Shown: positions 9,013-18,441, counted from the stretch's first letter. The stretch is 64,000 nt of DNA from an uncultured Phycisphaerales bacterium (GCA_903929885.1 CAIYWI010000118.1:1-64000), one strand, 5' to 3'. Made by a program: numbers and translations. The notes: generated by a model from the letters alone, not told the origin.

Positions 9013-9018
9013 TAGACT
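9013..9018 (+). promoter_or_regulatory. Candidate -10 box for the oligoendopeptidase
   Basis: CCTAGACTGG contains TAGACT 48 bases before the start codon. The same TAGACT box is found upstream of the topoisomerase VI B gene. Confidence 0.3.
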
Positions 9019-9066
9019 GGCTCCGCTGGCCTCGAAACCACCTCACGACCCGGGCTTCCCTTGACC

Positions 9067-10800
9067 ATGCTGATTCCCACCGATTTCGTCCCCTTCAACC
9101 TCGACGCCACCCGCTTCGAGACCATCGAGCCCTACATCAAGGCCCTGCTCGAGCGGCCCGTCGCCACGGTGGCCGAGCTCGAGAAGTGGATCCAGGACCG
9201 CAGCGAGCTCGCCGCCGCCGCTGGCGAGTCGAAGGCCAACCTGTACATCTCCATGACGTGCAACACCGAGGATGTCGCCGCCCGCGACGCCTACCTCGCC
9301 TACGTCGAACACGTGGCCCCGAAACTCACCCCGCTCTTCTTCGAACTCGACCGCCGCCTCGTCGAGCTCGCCGGCCACGTCGGCCTGTCGGGCGACCGCT
9401 ACGAGGTCCTCCTCAAGGGAGCACGCACCGATGTGGGCCTCTTCCGCCAGGAGAACGTCCCGCTCGAGACCGAACTGGCCGTGCTGGGCCAGAAGTACGA
9501 GACCATCTGCGGCTCCATGACCGTCCAGTTCGAGGGCGAAGAACGCACCCTGCCCCAGATGGCCCGCTATCAGGAGCTCACCGATCGCGCCGTCCGCGAA
9601 CGCGCCTGGCGCACGGTCGCGGAGCGTCGCATGCAGGATGCCAACGCCATCGACGGCATCTACGACCAGATGGTCGACCTGCGCACCCGCGTGGCCCGCA
9701 ACGCCGGCTTCAAGGACTTCGTGCCCTTCGCGTACCAGAGCAAGCACCGCTTCGACTACGGCCCCGAGCACTGCCGCGCCTTCCACGACGCCTGCGAACA
9801 GGCCGTCGTCCCCCTCGTCCGCGCCCTCGAGAAGGAACGCAGGCAACTCCTCGGCGTCGACGAACTCCGCCCCTGGGACCTCTCCGTCGACGTCAAGGGC
9901 CGCGGCCCCTTGCGCCCCTTCGCCGGCGGCAAGGACCTCATGGCCAAGTCCCTCGCCGCCTTCCGTCGCCTCAGCCCCGACCTCGCCTCCCTCTTCGCCC
10001 AGCTCGGCGACGGCTCCGAAGCCCGCGGCTCGCGCGATGGCGCGTGCCTCGACCTCGACACCCGCAAGGGCAAGGCCCCCGGCGGCTACCAGTACATGCG
10101 CGACCGCTCGCGCCGCCCCTTCATCTTCATGAACGCCGCGGGCCTGCAGCGCGACGTCGAGACGATGGTCCACGAAGCGGGCCACGCCTTCCACTCCATG
10201 CTCTGTCGCGAGGAGCCCCTGGTCGAGTATCGCGGCGCGCCCATCGAGTTCTGCGAGGTGGCGAGCATGACGATGGAACTGCTCACCATGCCCCACTGGC
10301 AGGGCACGTTCTACGACAACCCCGAGGAGTTCCGCCGCGCCTGTCGCCAGAACATCAAGAGCAGCGTGATGCTCCTCCCCTGGATCGCGCAGATCGACGC
10401 CTTCCAGCACTGGGTGTACGCGAACCCCGGCCACACCGCCGAGCAGCGTGCGGCCCATTGGCTCGAGCTCGACGCCCGTTTGGGCAGCTCCTGCTCATGG
10501 GCCGGCCTCGAGGATGTCCGCGCCAGGCTCTGGCAGCGCCAACTCCACCTCTTCGGCATGCCCTTCTACTACATCGAGTACGGCATCGCCCGCCTCGGCG
10601 CACTCCAACTCTGGCTCGTGTCGCTCGAGCAGGGGGAACGGGAAGCCGTGTCGCGATACGTCAACGGCCTCAAGCTCGGCGGCAGTCGCCCGCTTCCCGA
10701 ACTCTTCCGCGCCTCGGGCCTCGACTTCGACTTCGGTCCCGCCGCCGTCCGCCGTCTGGTCGATCGCGCCGCCGCCGAACTCGCGAAGATTCCCGAGTGA
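9067..10800 (+). CDS. M3 family oligoendopeptidase (PepF-like)
   Basis: This 577-residue zinc metallopeptidase belongs to family M3, in the oligoendopeptidase F group, and should cleave short peptides in the cytoplasm. The zinc site HEAGH begins at residue 369 (HEAGHAFHSM), and the third ligand is a Glu in IEFCEVASMTMELL about 25 residues later. Length and layout match M3B enzymes: an alpha-helical N-terminal lobe and a C-terminal catalytic lobe. An upstream TTG at 9061 is possible, but the ATG at 9067 is preferred. The gene is monocistronic; the next gene converges 6 bases after its stop. Confidence 0.93.
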   Translation: MLIPTDFVPFNLDATRFETIEPYIKALLERPVATVAELEKWIQDRSELAAAAGESKANLYISMTCNTEDVAARDAYLAYVEHVAPKLTPLFFELDRRLVELAGHVGLSGDRYEVLLKGARTDVGLFRQENVPLETELAVLGQKYETICGSMTVQFEGEERTLPQMARYQELTDRAVRERAWRTVAERRMQDANAIDGIYDQMVDLRTRVARNAGFKDFVPFAYQSKHRFDYGPEHCRAFHDACEQAVVPLVRALEKERRQLLGVDELRPWDLSVDVKGRGPLRPFAGGKDLMAKSLAAFRRLSPDLASLFAQLGDGSEARGSRDGACLDLDTRKGKAPGGYQYMRDRSRRPFIFMNAAGLQRDVETMVHEAGHAFHSMLCREEPLVEYRGAPIEFCEVASMTMELLTMPHWQGTFYDNPEEFRRACRQNIKSSVMLLPWIAQIDAFQHWVYANPGHTAEQRAAHWLELDARLGSSCSWAGLEDVRARLWQRQLHLFGMPFYYIEYGIARLGALQLWLVSLEQGEREAVSRYVNGLKLGGSRPLPELFRASGLDFDFGPAAVRRLVDRAAAELAKIPE

Positions 10801-10806
10801 GCGGCG

Positions 10807-11940
10807 TCACCCGCCGCGCTTGCGCGTCAACACCTCGGGATTGGCGACCCATGCCGCGAAGTACGGCGTGGACGCGCCCGATCGCATCATCTGGATGAGG
10901 AACGGGCCGTCGCAGATCATGCGCTTGGGCTCGTCGAACATCGGCACGCTGGTCACGCCGATGACGGCCTCGCTCTTGAGGATCGCGCCCTTCTCGTCGA
11001 GCCGGAAGCGGATGTTCTGGATGGCCTCGGAAATCGAGCCGCCGCCCCTGGGCCCCGACACGCCCACGCCCTTGAGCTCCTCGAACGACTCGGTGAGATC
11101 GAAGTTGAGATAGGGCACGCGAAGCATGTCGCCGCCCTTGATCGTCGAGGACTCGCGACCCTTGGCCAGGTCGTTCGCCGCGTCCACGGTGGCGGCCAGC
11201 GTGGCGCCGGGCGCGAGCCGCGAGATGACGAGGCGCTCGTCGCCCGCCTTGGTGGTCAGTTCGACCGACCAGCGATCGGGGGCGTCGTACGCCAGCACCT
11301 TCACCTGCAGGCGGATCGCATCCTCGTTCTCGACCTGCGAGTCCTTCCACCAGCCCCACATGTCGAGCTTGGTGGCGCCCCACTCCGAGGGCCAGCGCGA
11401 AGTCATGAACCGCACGGGGAACTCGAGGTTCTTGAAGAGATACGCATAGGCGATGATCTCGTCGGGGCCGATGGTGGCGGGCAGCAGTTTGGGCGACGCC
11501 TGACCCTTGAAGGTCTCGTCCAACTCGCGGCGGATGCGATCGATCGTGCCGGGCCCGACGCCGGCGGTGGCGACGAACGAGCCCTCGCCGATCTCGCCGC
11601 GGCTGCCACGGCCCTTGAGCAGTTCGGGCGCAAGTGCGCCGGGGTTGCTGATGGTCGGCGCGCCGTTGCCGCCGGTGACGAACCCGCAAAGTTCGTTCCA
11701 CGCCACTTGCATGGTGGAGCACCAGATGAGCGTGCGCCCTTCCTGCATCGGCGCGTGCAGGTGAGCGACGATGCTCGTCTGCTTCAGTTCCTTGCGCACG
11801 CCGGAGGCGACGAGGTCGGGCTTGCCCAACTGCTCGTCGTGGGAGGGAGGCTTCGCTCGTCCGTCGGCGCAGGACCACGCCATCGCCAGACCAGCCACCG
11901 TCACGCATGCCGCCAGAAATGAAGTCATGGACATCTCCAT
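10807..11940 (-). CDS. Serpin-like secreted protein
   Basis: This 377-residue protein has a signal peptide (about 5-25, ending AWSCADG). Several blocks fall in serpin order: a strand-like VPYLNFDLTESFEELKGVG, then IRFRLDEKGAILKSEAVIGV where serpins carry the hinge before the reactive loop, then GPFLIQMMRSGASTPYFAAW and VANP, close to the serpin C-terminal signature. The hinge lacks the run of small residues needed for loop insertion, so it may not inhibit proteases. The assignment is inference from pattern, not from a close match. The ATG at 11940 is supported by GGAG 9 bases upstream; Met3 and Met5 are alternatives. It converges with the peptidase gene, 6 bases apart. Confidence 0.6.
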   Translation of the reverse strand: MEMSMTSFLAACVTVAGLAMAWSCADGRAKPPSHDEQLGKPDLVASGVRKELKQTSIVAHLHAPMQEGRTLIWCSTMQVAWNELCGFVTGGNGAPTISNPGALAPELLKGRGSRGEIGEGSFVATAGVGPGTIDRIRRELDETFKGQASPKLLPATIGPDEIIAYAYLFKNLEFPVRFMTSRWPSEWGATKLDMWGWWKDSQVENEDAIRLQVKVLAYDAPDRWSVELTTKAGDERLVISRLAPGATLAATVDAANDLAKGRESSTIKGGDMLRVPYLNFDLTESFEELKGVGVSGPRGGGSISEAIQNIRFRLDEKGAILKSEAVIGVTSVPMFDEPKRMICDGPFLIQMMRSGASTPYFAAWVANPEVLTRKRGG

Positions 11941-12350
11941 CGAGGTGCTCCCGTGATGAATATCGACCCGTGTGACGCTCGACCCCGGCGCCGGTTCCGC
12001 CGACCGCCCGCCAACGATACCCGCGCCGCCACCCCGCTTCGCCCGGCGCGGGCGGCACATCGAGCTTCGTTCGATTCGCGCCCACTCCCTCGCGCCGGCC
12101 CGCTCGCACGCCGCCCCAACGGCGGACGACCCGCTGCCGCCGGCGGCCGAACCCGCAACGCGGGCGAGGGCAACCTGTGGACCATCGCCCGTCTGCGCCC
12201 TCCTTCATGGTCTCGCCCGCGGTTCCTGGCGTCGACCCGGGCCCATGACCCCCGCGACTATTGGACCCGCCATCGAATCCCGGCATGACGGGACCACGCC
12301 CCGGGCGCATCCATGCATGCGTGTCACCCACCCACCAAGGAACCAACACC
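11941..12350. other. Intergenic region, 410 bases
   Basis: This divergent region separates the serpin-like gene and the PDZ gene. It contains a degenerate family B repeat near 12109-12180 and the ribosome-binding sites of both genes. No other gene is visible. Confidence 0.6.
12109..12180 (+). repeat. Degenerate family B repeat
   Basis: The blocks GCCGCCCCAACGGCGGACGAC, CCGAACCCGC, GCGGGCGAGGG and CTGTGG match family B in order, with many changes. It is one of only two copies not close to a downstream stop codon. Confidence 0.5.
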
Positions 12351-13478
12351 ATGAACGCTCGCCAACTCGTCGTCCCGCTCGCTCTCGTCCTCGCCGCCGG
12401 TTCGGCGGTCGCCCAAGACTCGCCCCGCCGCGTCGAGGTGCAACTTGAGGGCAGCTTCGATCAACCCTTGGGCTCGTCGCGTCGCGTCGTCACCCGGCAG
12501 GACGCCACGAGTCAGATGAAAATGATGAAGATCGTTGACGGCAAGACCTGGAGTCTTTCCATCACCGACGGCGACATCAGCGTCGAGGAGGACGGCAAGC
12601 CCGTCCCCGCCGACCGCCTCCGTCGCTCCGACGCCTCGCTCGAGATTCTCGACGGCGCGGGCAAGGTCGTCGAGTCCTTCGAACTCCCCGACGGACTCGC
12701 GATCTCCGCCCCGCGCATCGTCGACGCCCCCGCCTCGCCCGTCATGATCGGCATCCTCATGGAGTACGACCAGGACGCCGGCGGCCTCGTCGTGCAGCAC
12801 GCCTACGAAGGCCTGCCCGGTCACGAGGCCGGCCTCAAGCCCGGCGACGTCATCACCGAAGTCGGCGGCAAGCCCGTCACCGGCAACGAATCGCTCCGCG
12901 AGGCGCTCAAGGATCGAAAGCCCGGCGATCGCATCGACCTCACCGTCAAGGACGAAGGCGGCGAATCGCGCATCCGCTCCATCGAACTCGCCAAGTACGA
13001 CCAGGCAGCCCTCGGCAAGGCCCGCGCCCTGGTCGCTCCCGATGCCCTCGGCGGCAGCGACCTCTTCCGCGACCTCCCCGGCTTCATGCAGGGATTCTCC
13101 TTCGACGACCCCGCCCTCCGCGACCGCGTTCGCAAGGCCGTCGAGGAGGCCATCGAGTCGATCAAGCAGTCCTCCGCCGCGGACATCGAGAAGTGGAAGC
13201 AGTCCGCCATCGATGCACTCGAAAAGGCCCTGGCCTCCGTCGAGGAACAGTCCGGCCAGTGGCGCCGCAACCTCCGCAGCGGCACGAACGCCGGTTCCAT
13301 GCCTCGCGGATTGACCTTCCAAGGCATGCCCGGCCGCGTCTTCGAGATCCCCGCGACCCCCAACGTCCCCGCCACGCCCGGCCCCTCCGCCGACCAGTTC
13401 CAGAAGCTCATCGACTCCATGGAGCGGCTCGCCACCCGCCTCGAGGCCCTCGAGAAGCGCCTCGAGGACCGCAAGTGA
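12351..13478 (+). CDS. Exported PDZ-domain protein
   Basis: This 375-residue protein has a signal peptide (1-22, ending GSAVAQ) and one PDZ domain at about residues 125-215, with the carboxylate-binding-like strand near MIGILMEY and the classic GLKPGDVITEVGGKPV. No protease domain precedes the PDZ, so it is not a DegP/HtrA enzyme. The C-terminal third is helical and charged, and the final 30 residues (LIDSMERLATRLEALEKRLEDRK) are a coiled coil that could mediate oligomerisation. The likely role is as an extracytoplasmic scaffold or adaptor. AAGGA lies 10 bases before the start. The MoxR gene starts 28 bases downstream. Confidence 0.85.
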   Translation: MNARQLVVPLALVLAAGSAVAQDSPRRVEVQLEGSFDQPLGSSRRVVTRQDATSQMKMMKIVDGKTWSLSITDGDISVEEDGKPVPADRLRRSDASLEILDGAGKVVESFELPDGLAISAPRIVDAPASPVMIGILMEYDQDAGGLVVQHAYEGLPGHEAGLKPGDVITEVGGKPVTGNESLREALKDRKPGDRIDLTVKDEGGESRIRSIELAKYDQAALGKARALVAPDALGGSDLFRDLPGFMQGFSFDDPALRDRVRKAVEEAIESIKQSSAADIEKWKQSAIDALEKALASVEEQSGQWRRNLRSGTNAGSMPRGLTFQGMPGRVFEIPATPNVPATPGPSADQFQKLIDSMERLATRLEALEKRLEDRK

Positions 13479-13494
13479 TGTCTCCGCCCCCTGC

Positions 13495-13500
13495 TACCCT
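13495..13500 (+). promoter_or_regulatory. Candidate -10 box, leaderless spacing
   Basis: TACCCT ends exactly 6 bases before the moxR ATG, the spacing expected if transcription starts at the start codon. There is no ribosome-binding site. Confidence 0.45.
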
Positions 13501-13506
13501 CCGGGC

Positions 13507-14571
13507 ATGAGCACCGCACCCGACGCGACCGCGCCCGATGCCGTTCGTGAAGCCCGCGACGCCTTCACCCGGCTCAAGTCCGAGATCCACAAGGTCATCG
13601 TCGGTCAGGACACCGTCGTCGACCAGATGCTCACGGCCATCTTCTGCCGCGGGCATGTGGTCGTCGTCGGCGTTCCCGGCCTCGCCAAGACGCTGCTCAT
13701 CTCCACGATCGCGCGCACGCTGAACCTGGGCTTCTCCCGCATCCAGTTCACGCCCGACCTCATGCCCAGCGACATCACCGGCACCGAGGTGATGCAGGAG
13801 GACAAGGCCAGCGGCCAACGCATCCTCAAGTTCGTCCGCGGCCCCATCTTCAGCAACGTCATTCTCGCCGACGAGATCAACCGCACGCCCCCCAAGACCC
13901 AGGCCGCCCTGCTCGAAGCCATGCAGGAACGCCAAGTGACCGTCGGCGGCCAGCGCTACGTGCTCCCCGATCCCTTCTTCGTCCTCGCCACGCAAAACCC
14001 CATCGAGCAGGAGGGCACCTATCCGCTTCCCGAAGCCCAGCTCGATCGCTTCATGTTCATGATCAAGATCGGCTACCCGACGCAGGACGAGGAGCTCGAG
14101 ATCATCCGCCGCCAGAACACCCGCGCGAGCGAGCAGATCAGCGCCGTCCTCGACGAGGCGGGCATCAAGCGCATCCAGGACACCGTCCGCCACATGCCGG
14201 TGGCCGATCACGTGATCGCCTACGCGCTCCGCCTCGTTCGCGCCACCCGCATCAAGGAGCCGATGGACGGCGGCCTCAAGCGCCCGCAGCGCATCACCGA
14301 CTACCTCGCCTGGGGCGCAGGCCCCCGCGCCGGCGAGAATCTCATCCTCGCCGCCAAGGCCGCCGCCCTGCTCGCAGGCGCCACGCACGTCATGCCCGAG
14401 CATGTCAAGGCCGTCGCCGCCCCCGTGCTCCGCCATCGCCTCATGACCAACTTCAACGCCGAGGCCGATCAGGTCACCACCGACGACCTCGTCGCCTCGC
14501 TGCTCCAGGAAATCCCCGTCGACGGGCTCAGCCCGTCGCAGAAGCGGACCATGGACGAAGTGCTCCGCTGA
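13507..14571 (+). CDS. MoxR-type AAA+ ATPase
   Basis: This 354-residue AAA+ ATPase is of the MoxR family, chaperone-like enzymes that insert metal ions or mature protein complexes, often with von Willebrand A proteins. Walker A GVPGLAKT is at 55-62, Walker B VILADEIN at 118-125, followed by RTPPKTQAALLEAMQER, sensor 1 in LATQNPIEQEGTYPLPEAQ (161-179) and the arginine-finger region LDRFMF. The usual downstream DUF58 and VWA genes are absent; a lipoprotein gene follows instead. The gene appears to have its own leaderless promoter. Confidence 0.95.
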   Translation: MSTAPDATAPDAVREARDAFTRLKSEIHKVIVGQDTVVDQMLTAIFCRGHVVVVGVPGLAKTLLISTIARTLNLGFSRIQFTPDLMPSDITGTEVMQEDKASGQRILKFVRGPIFSNVILADEINRTPPKTQAALLEAMQERQVTVGGQRYVLPDPFFVLATQNPIEQEGTYPLPEAQLDRFMFMIKIGYPTQDEELEIIRRQNTRASEQISAVLDEAGIKRIQDTVRHMPVADHVIAYALRLVRATRIKEPMDGGLKRPQRITDYLAWGAGPRAGENLILAAKAAALLAGATHVMPEHVKAVAAPVLRHRLMTNFNAEADQVTTDDLVASLLQEIPVDGLSPSQKRTMDEVLR

Positions 14572-14581
14572 TCGAACGCTC

Positions 14582-14601
14582 GATCCCCCGCCGCGGGGAT
14601 C
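14582..14601 (+). terminator. GC-rich hairpin after moxR
   Basis: GATCCCCC and CGGGGATC form an 8-base-pair stem 10 bases after the moxR stop. There is no T tract, so its activity is uncertain. Confidence 0.45.
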
Positions 14602-14682
14602 CTCCCATTCACACGCACGGAGGGTGCGCGCCGATCCCTCATGCAGCGGGGGCCCGAACGGGGTCCCCGGAAAGGCGCTTCC

Positions 14683-15984
14683 ATGCACCCGTCACGTCGC
14701 CTCCCCTGCAGTGCCGCGCTCCTCGCGTCGCTTCTCCTGCCCTCCTGCGCCTCACGCGGCACGCCCGCCGCCGCGCCCGCCAACGGTCCCGCCAACGGAC
14801 TCAACAACGGGCTGGACGCGCTTCAGGCCGCCAACCTCGAGGCCGGGCCGGCGACGACAGACGCCCCCGCGACCGATCTTGCCGCCGGCCTCGCGGCGAT
14901 GACCAGCGACCAACCGCCCCTGTCCTCCGGCGACTCCCTCGACGACCTCGTCGCCCGCCAACTCGCCAAACAAGAGCAGCTCCGCACGCTCCGCGACGCG
15001 CCTCGCGCCTCGCGCTCGCCGGTCGCAACCGCCGATGCCGCCTCATCCGACGACGCAACCTTCGCGATCGACGCCGCCGCCGCCAGGAACGTGCCGTTGG
15101 CCGCGCCGCGATCCGCGCCCGATCCTGAAACGCTCGCACGCGAGTCGTCTCGTGCGTGGGACCAGGCCGCCGCCGCGACGACACCCGCGCCCGCGACGCC
15201 GCCCGTCATCGAGCCGCCCGCACCCGCACCCGAGGCGGCACCCGAACCCGTCGCCGCCGCAAGCGATGCCGTGACGGAAATCGCCGGACGCATGGCGGCG
15301 ATGCTGCGTGAACCCGGCACGCCCGACCGCCCGCGCATCGCGGATGCCGCCGCCCTCGCGACCATCGAATCGCTCCGCCCGGGCGCATTGTCCGATCTCG
15401 ACAACGTCTCGTCGTCGCTCGCGTCGTCGCTGTCGCCCGAGGACCGCGCCACGCTGCTCGACGCGCGCGATCGACTCGCGTCTCGCCCTGCGCACGCCAA
15501 CGAGGAGATCGGCAAGCTGCTGACGGCCGTGTCGCCCGCCCCCACGCTCACGATCGCCCGCGCCTCGCTCTGCACGCGCGTCACCGGCTTCGGCGCGTAC
15601 ACGCCGTACCCCGGCACCGTCTTCCGCGCCGGCCAGCCCATCCGCGCCATCGTCTACATCGAGCTCGACCACTTCGCCACGCGCCCGGCCCGCGATGGCG
15701 ATCAGGTCTTCGCCGACGCGCCCATCGACCAGCAGGTCAGCGTCGAACTGTCGCAGTCGGTGTCGCTCTTCCAGGATCCCGGCGGCCTGCTCGCGTGGCA
15801 CGTGCCCGCGCAGCCCATCACCGACACCAGCCGCTCCAAGCGCCGCGACTTCTACCTCATCCAGCGCATCGAGCTCCCCCGCACGCTCAGCATCGGCAAG
15901 TACAACATCAAGGTGCAGGTCAAGGACCTCGTCGCCAACGCCGAAGCCGAAACGGTGATCCCCATCACCGTCGTCGCGCAGTGA
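14683..15984 (+). CDS. Lipoprotein of unknown function
   Basis: This 433-residue predicted lipoprotein has a lipobox LLPSC at about residues 20-24. A long Ala/Pro-rich low-complexity linker (about 30-215) is followed by a compact C-terminal domain (about 285-433). That domain begins GFGAYTPYPGTVFRAGQ and includes IRAIVYIELDHF, VELSQSVSLF, and the closing beta-rich KYNIKVQVKDLVANAEAE. I do not know a named family for it; the layout suggests an envelope protein with a beta-sandwich domain held out on a flexible linker. An upstream ATG at 14641 would give a non-secretory N-terminus, so 14683 is preferred. Confidence 0.75.
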   Translation: MHPSRRLPCSAALLASLLLPSCASRGTPAAAPANGPANGLNNGLDALQAANLEAGPATTDAPATDLAAGLAAMTSDQPPLSSGDSLDDLVARQLAKQEQLRTLRDAPRASRSPVATADAASSDDATFAIDAAAARNVPLAAPRSAPDPETLARESSRAWDQAAAATTPAPATPPVIEPPAPAPEAAPEPVAAASDAVTEIAGRMAAMLREPGTPDRPRIADAAALATIESLRPGALSDLDNVSSSLASSLSPEDRATLLDARDRLASRPAHANEEIGKLLTAVSPAPTLTIARASLCTRVTGFGAYTPYPGTVFRAGQPIRAIVYIELDHFATRPARDGDQVFADAPIDQQVSVELSQSVSLFQDPGGLLAWHVPAQPITDTSRSKRRDFYLIQRIELPRTLSIGKYNIKVQVKDLVANAEAETVIPITVVAQ

Positions 15985-16037
15985 TCATCGAGACATCGCG
16001 CACGGCTCGCATGAATCGCACCGGCGAATGTTCCCGC

Positions 16038-16118
16038 ACGCACGCACGACCGGAGGGCGGACGACTGTTGCCACGGCTGACCGAACCCGCTCCGCGGGTG
16101 AGGGAAACCCGTGGACAG
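16038..16118 (+). repeat. Family B structured repeat
   Basis: This copy sits between convergent genes and ends about 3 bases before the stop codon of the topoisomerase gene. Its outer stem is CCACGG/CCGTGG and its inner stem ACCCGC/GCGGGT. The outer stem carries a G-C pair where the copy at 62202 has A-T. Confidence 0.8.
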
Positions 16119-16121
16119 GCC

Positions 16122-18269
16122 TCAAAACAACCGCGGCCCGTCATCCACCTTCACCATCTTGCCATCCACCAACCGCATCCGCGGCTTGCCCTGCGGCTTG
16201 GTCTCTTCCTTCGGCTCCGCCTTCGACTCGCGCGACACCTTCCCCTTCGCCCTCGCCACCGGCTTGGTGTCGATCAGCCGCGGCTCGTCATCGCCCATCC
16301 CCGTCACCGCCAACATCGCCGCCTCGGCCGCCGATGACTTGAACGGATCCTTGCCCTTGCCCTTCGCGGCCGCCGCCGCGGGCGCAGGCTCGTCGGGCGC
16401 ACCCACGATGATCACGCCGTCCTGATCCGCCGGATCCTCCTCCTTCACCCGCTTGCCGTCCTCGTCGAGTTCCAAGTCGGCAATCGCCGTCTTGCGCTTG
16501 GCCTGCGCCAGCAGCACGTCGTACAGCTTCTTGCCGTCCTCTCCCGTGATGGCGCTGCACGCCTTGGCGATCTCGCCGATGTACTTCTGGAAGACGTCGC
16601 GACGCTCCGCCTCGCGCTTCATCTTCGCGCGCTTCTTGAGATACGTCCCCAGCTTGCGCCCGCACTCCATCAGCGCCAGCTTCATCTCCTTGCGGATCTC
16701 GTCGTAGTCCGCGATCGCCTCCTTGCTCTCCGACGTGAAGGGCACCCACACGCTGGCCATGTGGATCATGATCACGATCGGGCCCACCGGCGCGGCCCCG
16801 CGCGGCTGCTGCAAGTCGTAGTTCCGCCAGTTCGTCTCCGTCACGCTCTTGAACGAACTGCACGCCGACTGCTGGAAAAGCAGCGGCACCCGGTTCGCGA
16901 AGCGGATCACCCGCCCCGAATCCTCCGTCGGCAAGTCGCCGCCGAAGGCGATCGCCGCCTCGATCTGGAAAGGTCGCCCGCGATACACCTCGGGCTCGCG
17001 ACTGCTCGCCGCGTAGAACTCCGCTCGCACGCCCTTGAGCATGCCCGCCAACAACTGCCGCACGCCGATGGGCGCCAGGCAATCCGTCGGCGGCGGCGCG
17101 AGCTTCGCCTCCTGGAACTGCTGGTAGAGCTTCTCCGCCTGCGAGGGCTCCACGTCCGCCACCTTCGTGCGACTTGTCGCCTTGATCTTCTCGCAGAACG
17201 CCGACGCCGTCTGCGGACTCACCCTGCAGAATCGCTCCTGCAGGAAGTGATACAGCGTGCCCCCCTTCTCGGTCGCCTCGTAATCCTTGAGCATCTGCAG
17301 GAGCGTGCCAAGCTCGATCCCCTTGGGGTGCGGCTGGATCTCCTTGGTCTCCGGCGGCAGCTCGTTCACGCCCCGCGGAAAGATCACCAACTCGCCCAGA
17401 TCCTGCGTCACCACCGGTCCCGATGGCGCCGCCGCAGGCGACTGCTCCTCGACCGCCGCCCCCTTGCGGGGCAGCGCGGGCATGTCCTCTTCCTCGACCG
17501 AGACCCGCGTGGGCCGCACGAACGTGAACTTCGCGTGCGGGTTCGCGATGGCCGTGAGCTCGAGGAACTCGTCGACGCTGCCGCGGCCGCGCTGGTACTT
17601 GCCCTCGAGCTCGACGGTCACGCTCGTGCCCGTCGGATAGTCGCGCTTGTTGAGCAGCTCGCCCTTCTCGGCCAGCTCTCTCGCCGCGGGCGTCACCATC
17701 CGGAGACGCTGAAGCGGGAAGTCGTCGGTCTCCTCGTCGACGGTCACCTCGGCGCGGTTGGTCTTGGTGTTCATCGCCAGCTCGATGTGGTGAGCCGGCT
17801 TGTTGGCGCTCGGACGCGTCTGGATCATCATCGGCTTGCCGGTGGTGATCAGGCCGTACATGCCCGCGGCGGAGATGCCGATGCCCTGCTGCCCGCGCGA
17901 CATCTTCAGCCGGTGGAACTTGCTGCCAAAGAGCAGTCGACCGAAGACGTTCTCCACCTGCTTGCGCACGATGCCCGGGCCGTTGTCGACGATGGTGATG
18001 CGATACCGCGAACTCTTGGCCGTCGCGGGCCGATCCGGCTGCAGGTCCTCGATGATGACCGTGATGTCGGGAAGGATGCCCGCCTCCTCGCACGCGTCGA
18101 GCGAGTTGTCCACGGCCTCCTTCACCGTCGTCAGCAACGCCTTGCGAGGATTGTCGAAACCCAGCAGGTGCCGGTTCTTGGCGAAGAACTCCGCGACGGA
18201 GATGTCGCGCTGCTTGGCGGCCATCGTCTCGGCGGTGGCCCGGGGTGCGGCGGGGGCTTTGGTGCTCAT
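16122..18269 (-). CDS. top6B: DNA topoisomerase VI subunit B
   Basis: This 715-residue protein is the GHKL-ATPase subunit of a type IIB topoisomerase. The Bergerat ATP site is complete: KEAVDNSLDACEEAG (N-box, Asn54), IVDNGPGI (93-100) and RGQQGIGISAAG (125-136). A helix-two-turn-helix/transducer region with the expected switch lysine area follows to about residue 560, with a charged, low-complexity tail (about 630-715) rich in Lys, Ala and Pro. Subunit A, the DNA-cleaving Spo11-like partner, is not in the window. Topo VI is mainly archaeal and plant, so its presence in a bacterium is notable. A TAGACT box lies 60 bases upstream. Confidence 0.93.
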   Translation of the reverse strand: MSTKAPAAPRATAETMAAKQRDISVAEFFAKNRHLLGFDNPRKALLTTVKEAVDNSLDACEEAGILPDITVIIEDLQPDRPATAKSSRYRITIVDNGPGIVRKQVENVFGRLLFGSKFHRLKMSRGQQGIGISAAGMYGLITTGKPMMIQTRPSANKPAHHIELAMNTKTNRAEVTVDEETDDFPLQRLRMVTPAARELAEKGELLNKRDYPTGTSVTVELEGKYQRGRGSVDEFLELTAIANPHAKFTFVRPTRVSVEEEDMPALPRKGAAVEEQSPAAAPSGPVVTQDLGELVIFPRGVNELPPETKEIQPHPKGIELGTLLQMLKDYEATEKGGTLYHFLQERFCRVSPQTASAFCEKIKATSRTKVADVEPSQAEKLYQQFQEAKLAPPPTDCLAPIGVRQLLAGMLKGVRAEFYAASSREPEVYRGRPFQIEAAIAFGGDLPTEDSGRVIRFANRVPLLFQQSACSSFKSVTETNWRNYDLQQPRGAAPVGPIVIMIHMASVWVPFTSESKEAIADYDEIRKEMKLALMECGRKLGTYLKKRAKMKREAERRDVFQKYIGEIAKACSAITGEDGKKLYDVLLAQAKRKTAIADLELDEDGKRVKEEDPADQDGVIIVGAPDEPAPAAAAAKGKGKDPFKSSAAEAAMLAVTGMGDDEPRLIDTKPVARAKGKVSRESKAEPKEETKPQGKPRMRLVDGKMVKVDDGPRLF

Positions 18270-18328
18270 CAGGTCTCGACGCGTCGGAAGTGCGGATGAA
18301 AAGACGCCGCCGGCCTTGGCGGCTCCTC

Positions 18329-18334
18329 AGTCTA
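18329..18334 (-). promoter_or_regulatory. Candidate -10 box for top6B
   Basis: TAGACT on the minus strand, 59 bases before the start codon. It is identical to the box upstream of the oligoendopeptidase gene. Confidence 0.3.
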
Positions 18335-18401
18335 GGAACCGTTCGCCCCGGCCGACCCCGGCCGACCCGCCAAAAAAGGCCGCAAAACCCGTCCAAACCA
18401 G

Positions 18402-18441
18402 ACGAAAAAGAAAGCGACGCGTCCGCCGTGCGGACGCGTCG
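18402..18441 (-). terminator. Rho-independent terminator of ppdK
   Basis: On the minus strand the perfect stem CGACGCGTCCG/CGGACGCGTCG (18415-18441, 5-base loop) is followed by CTTTCTTTTTCG (18403-18414). It lies about 65 bases after the ppdK stop codon and separates that gene from top6B. Confidence 0.85.
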
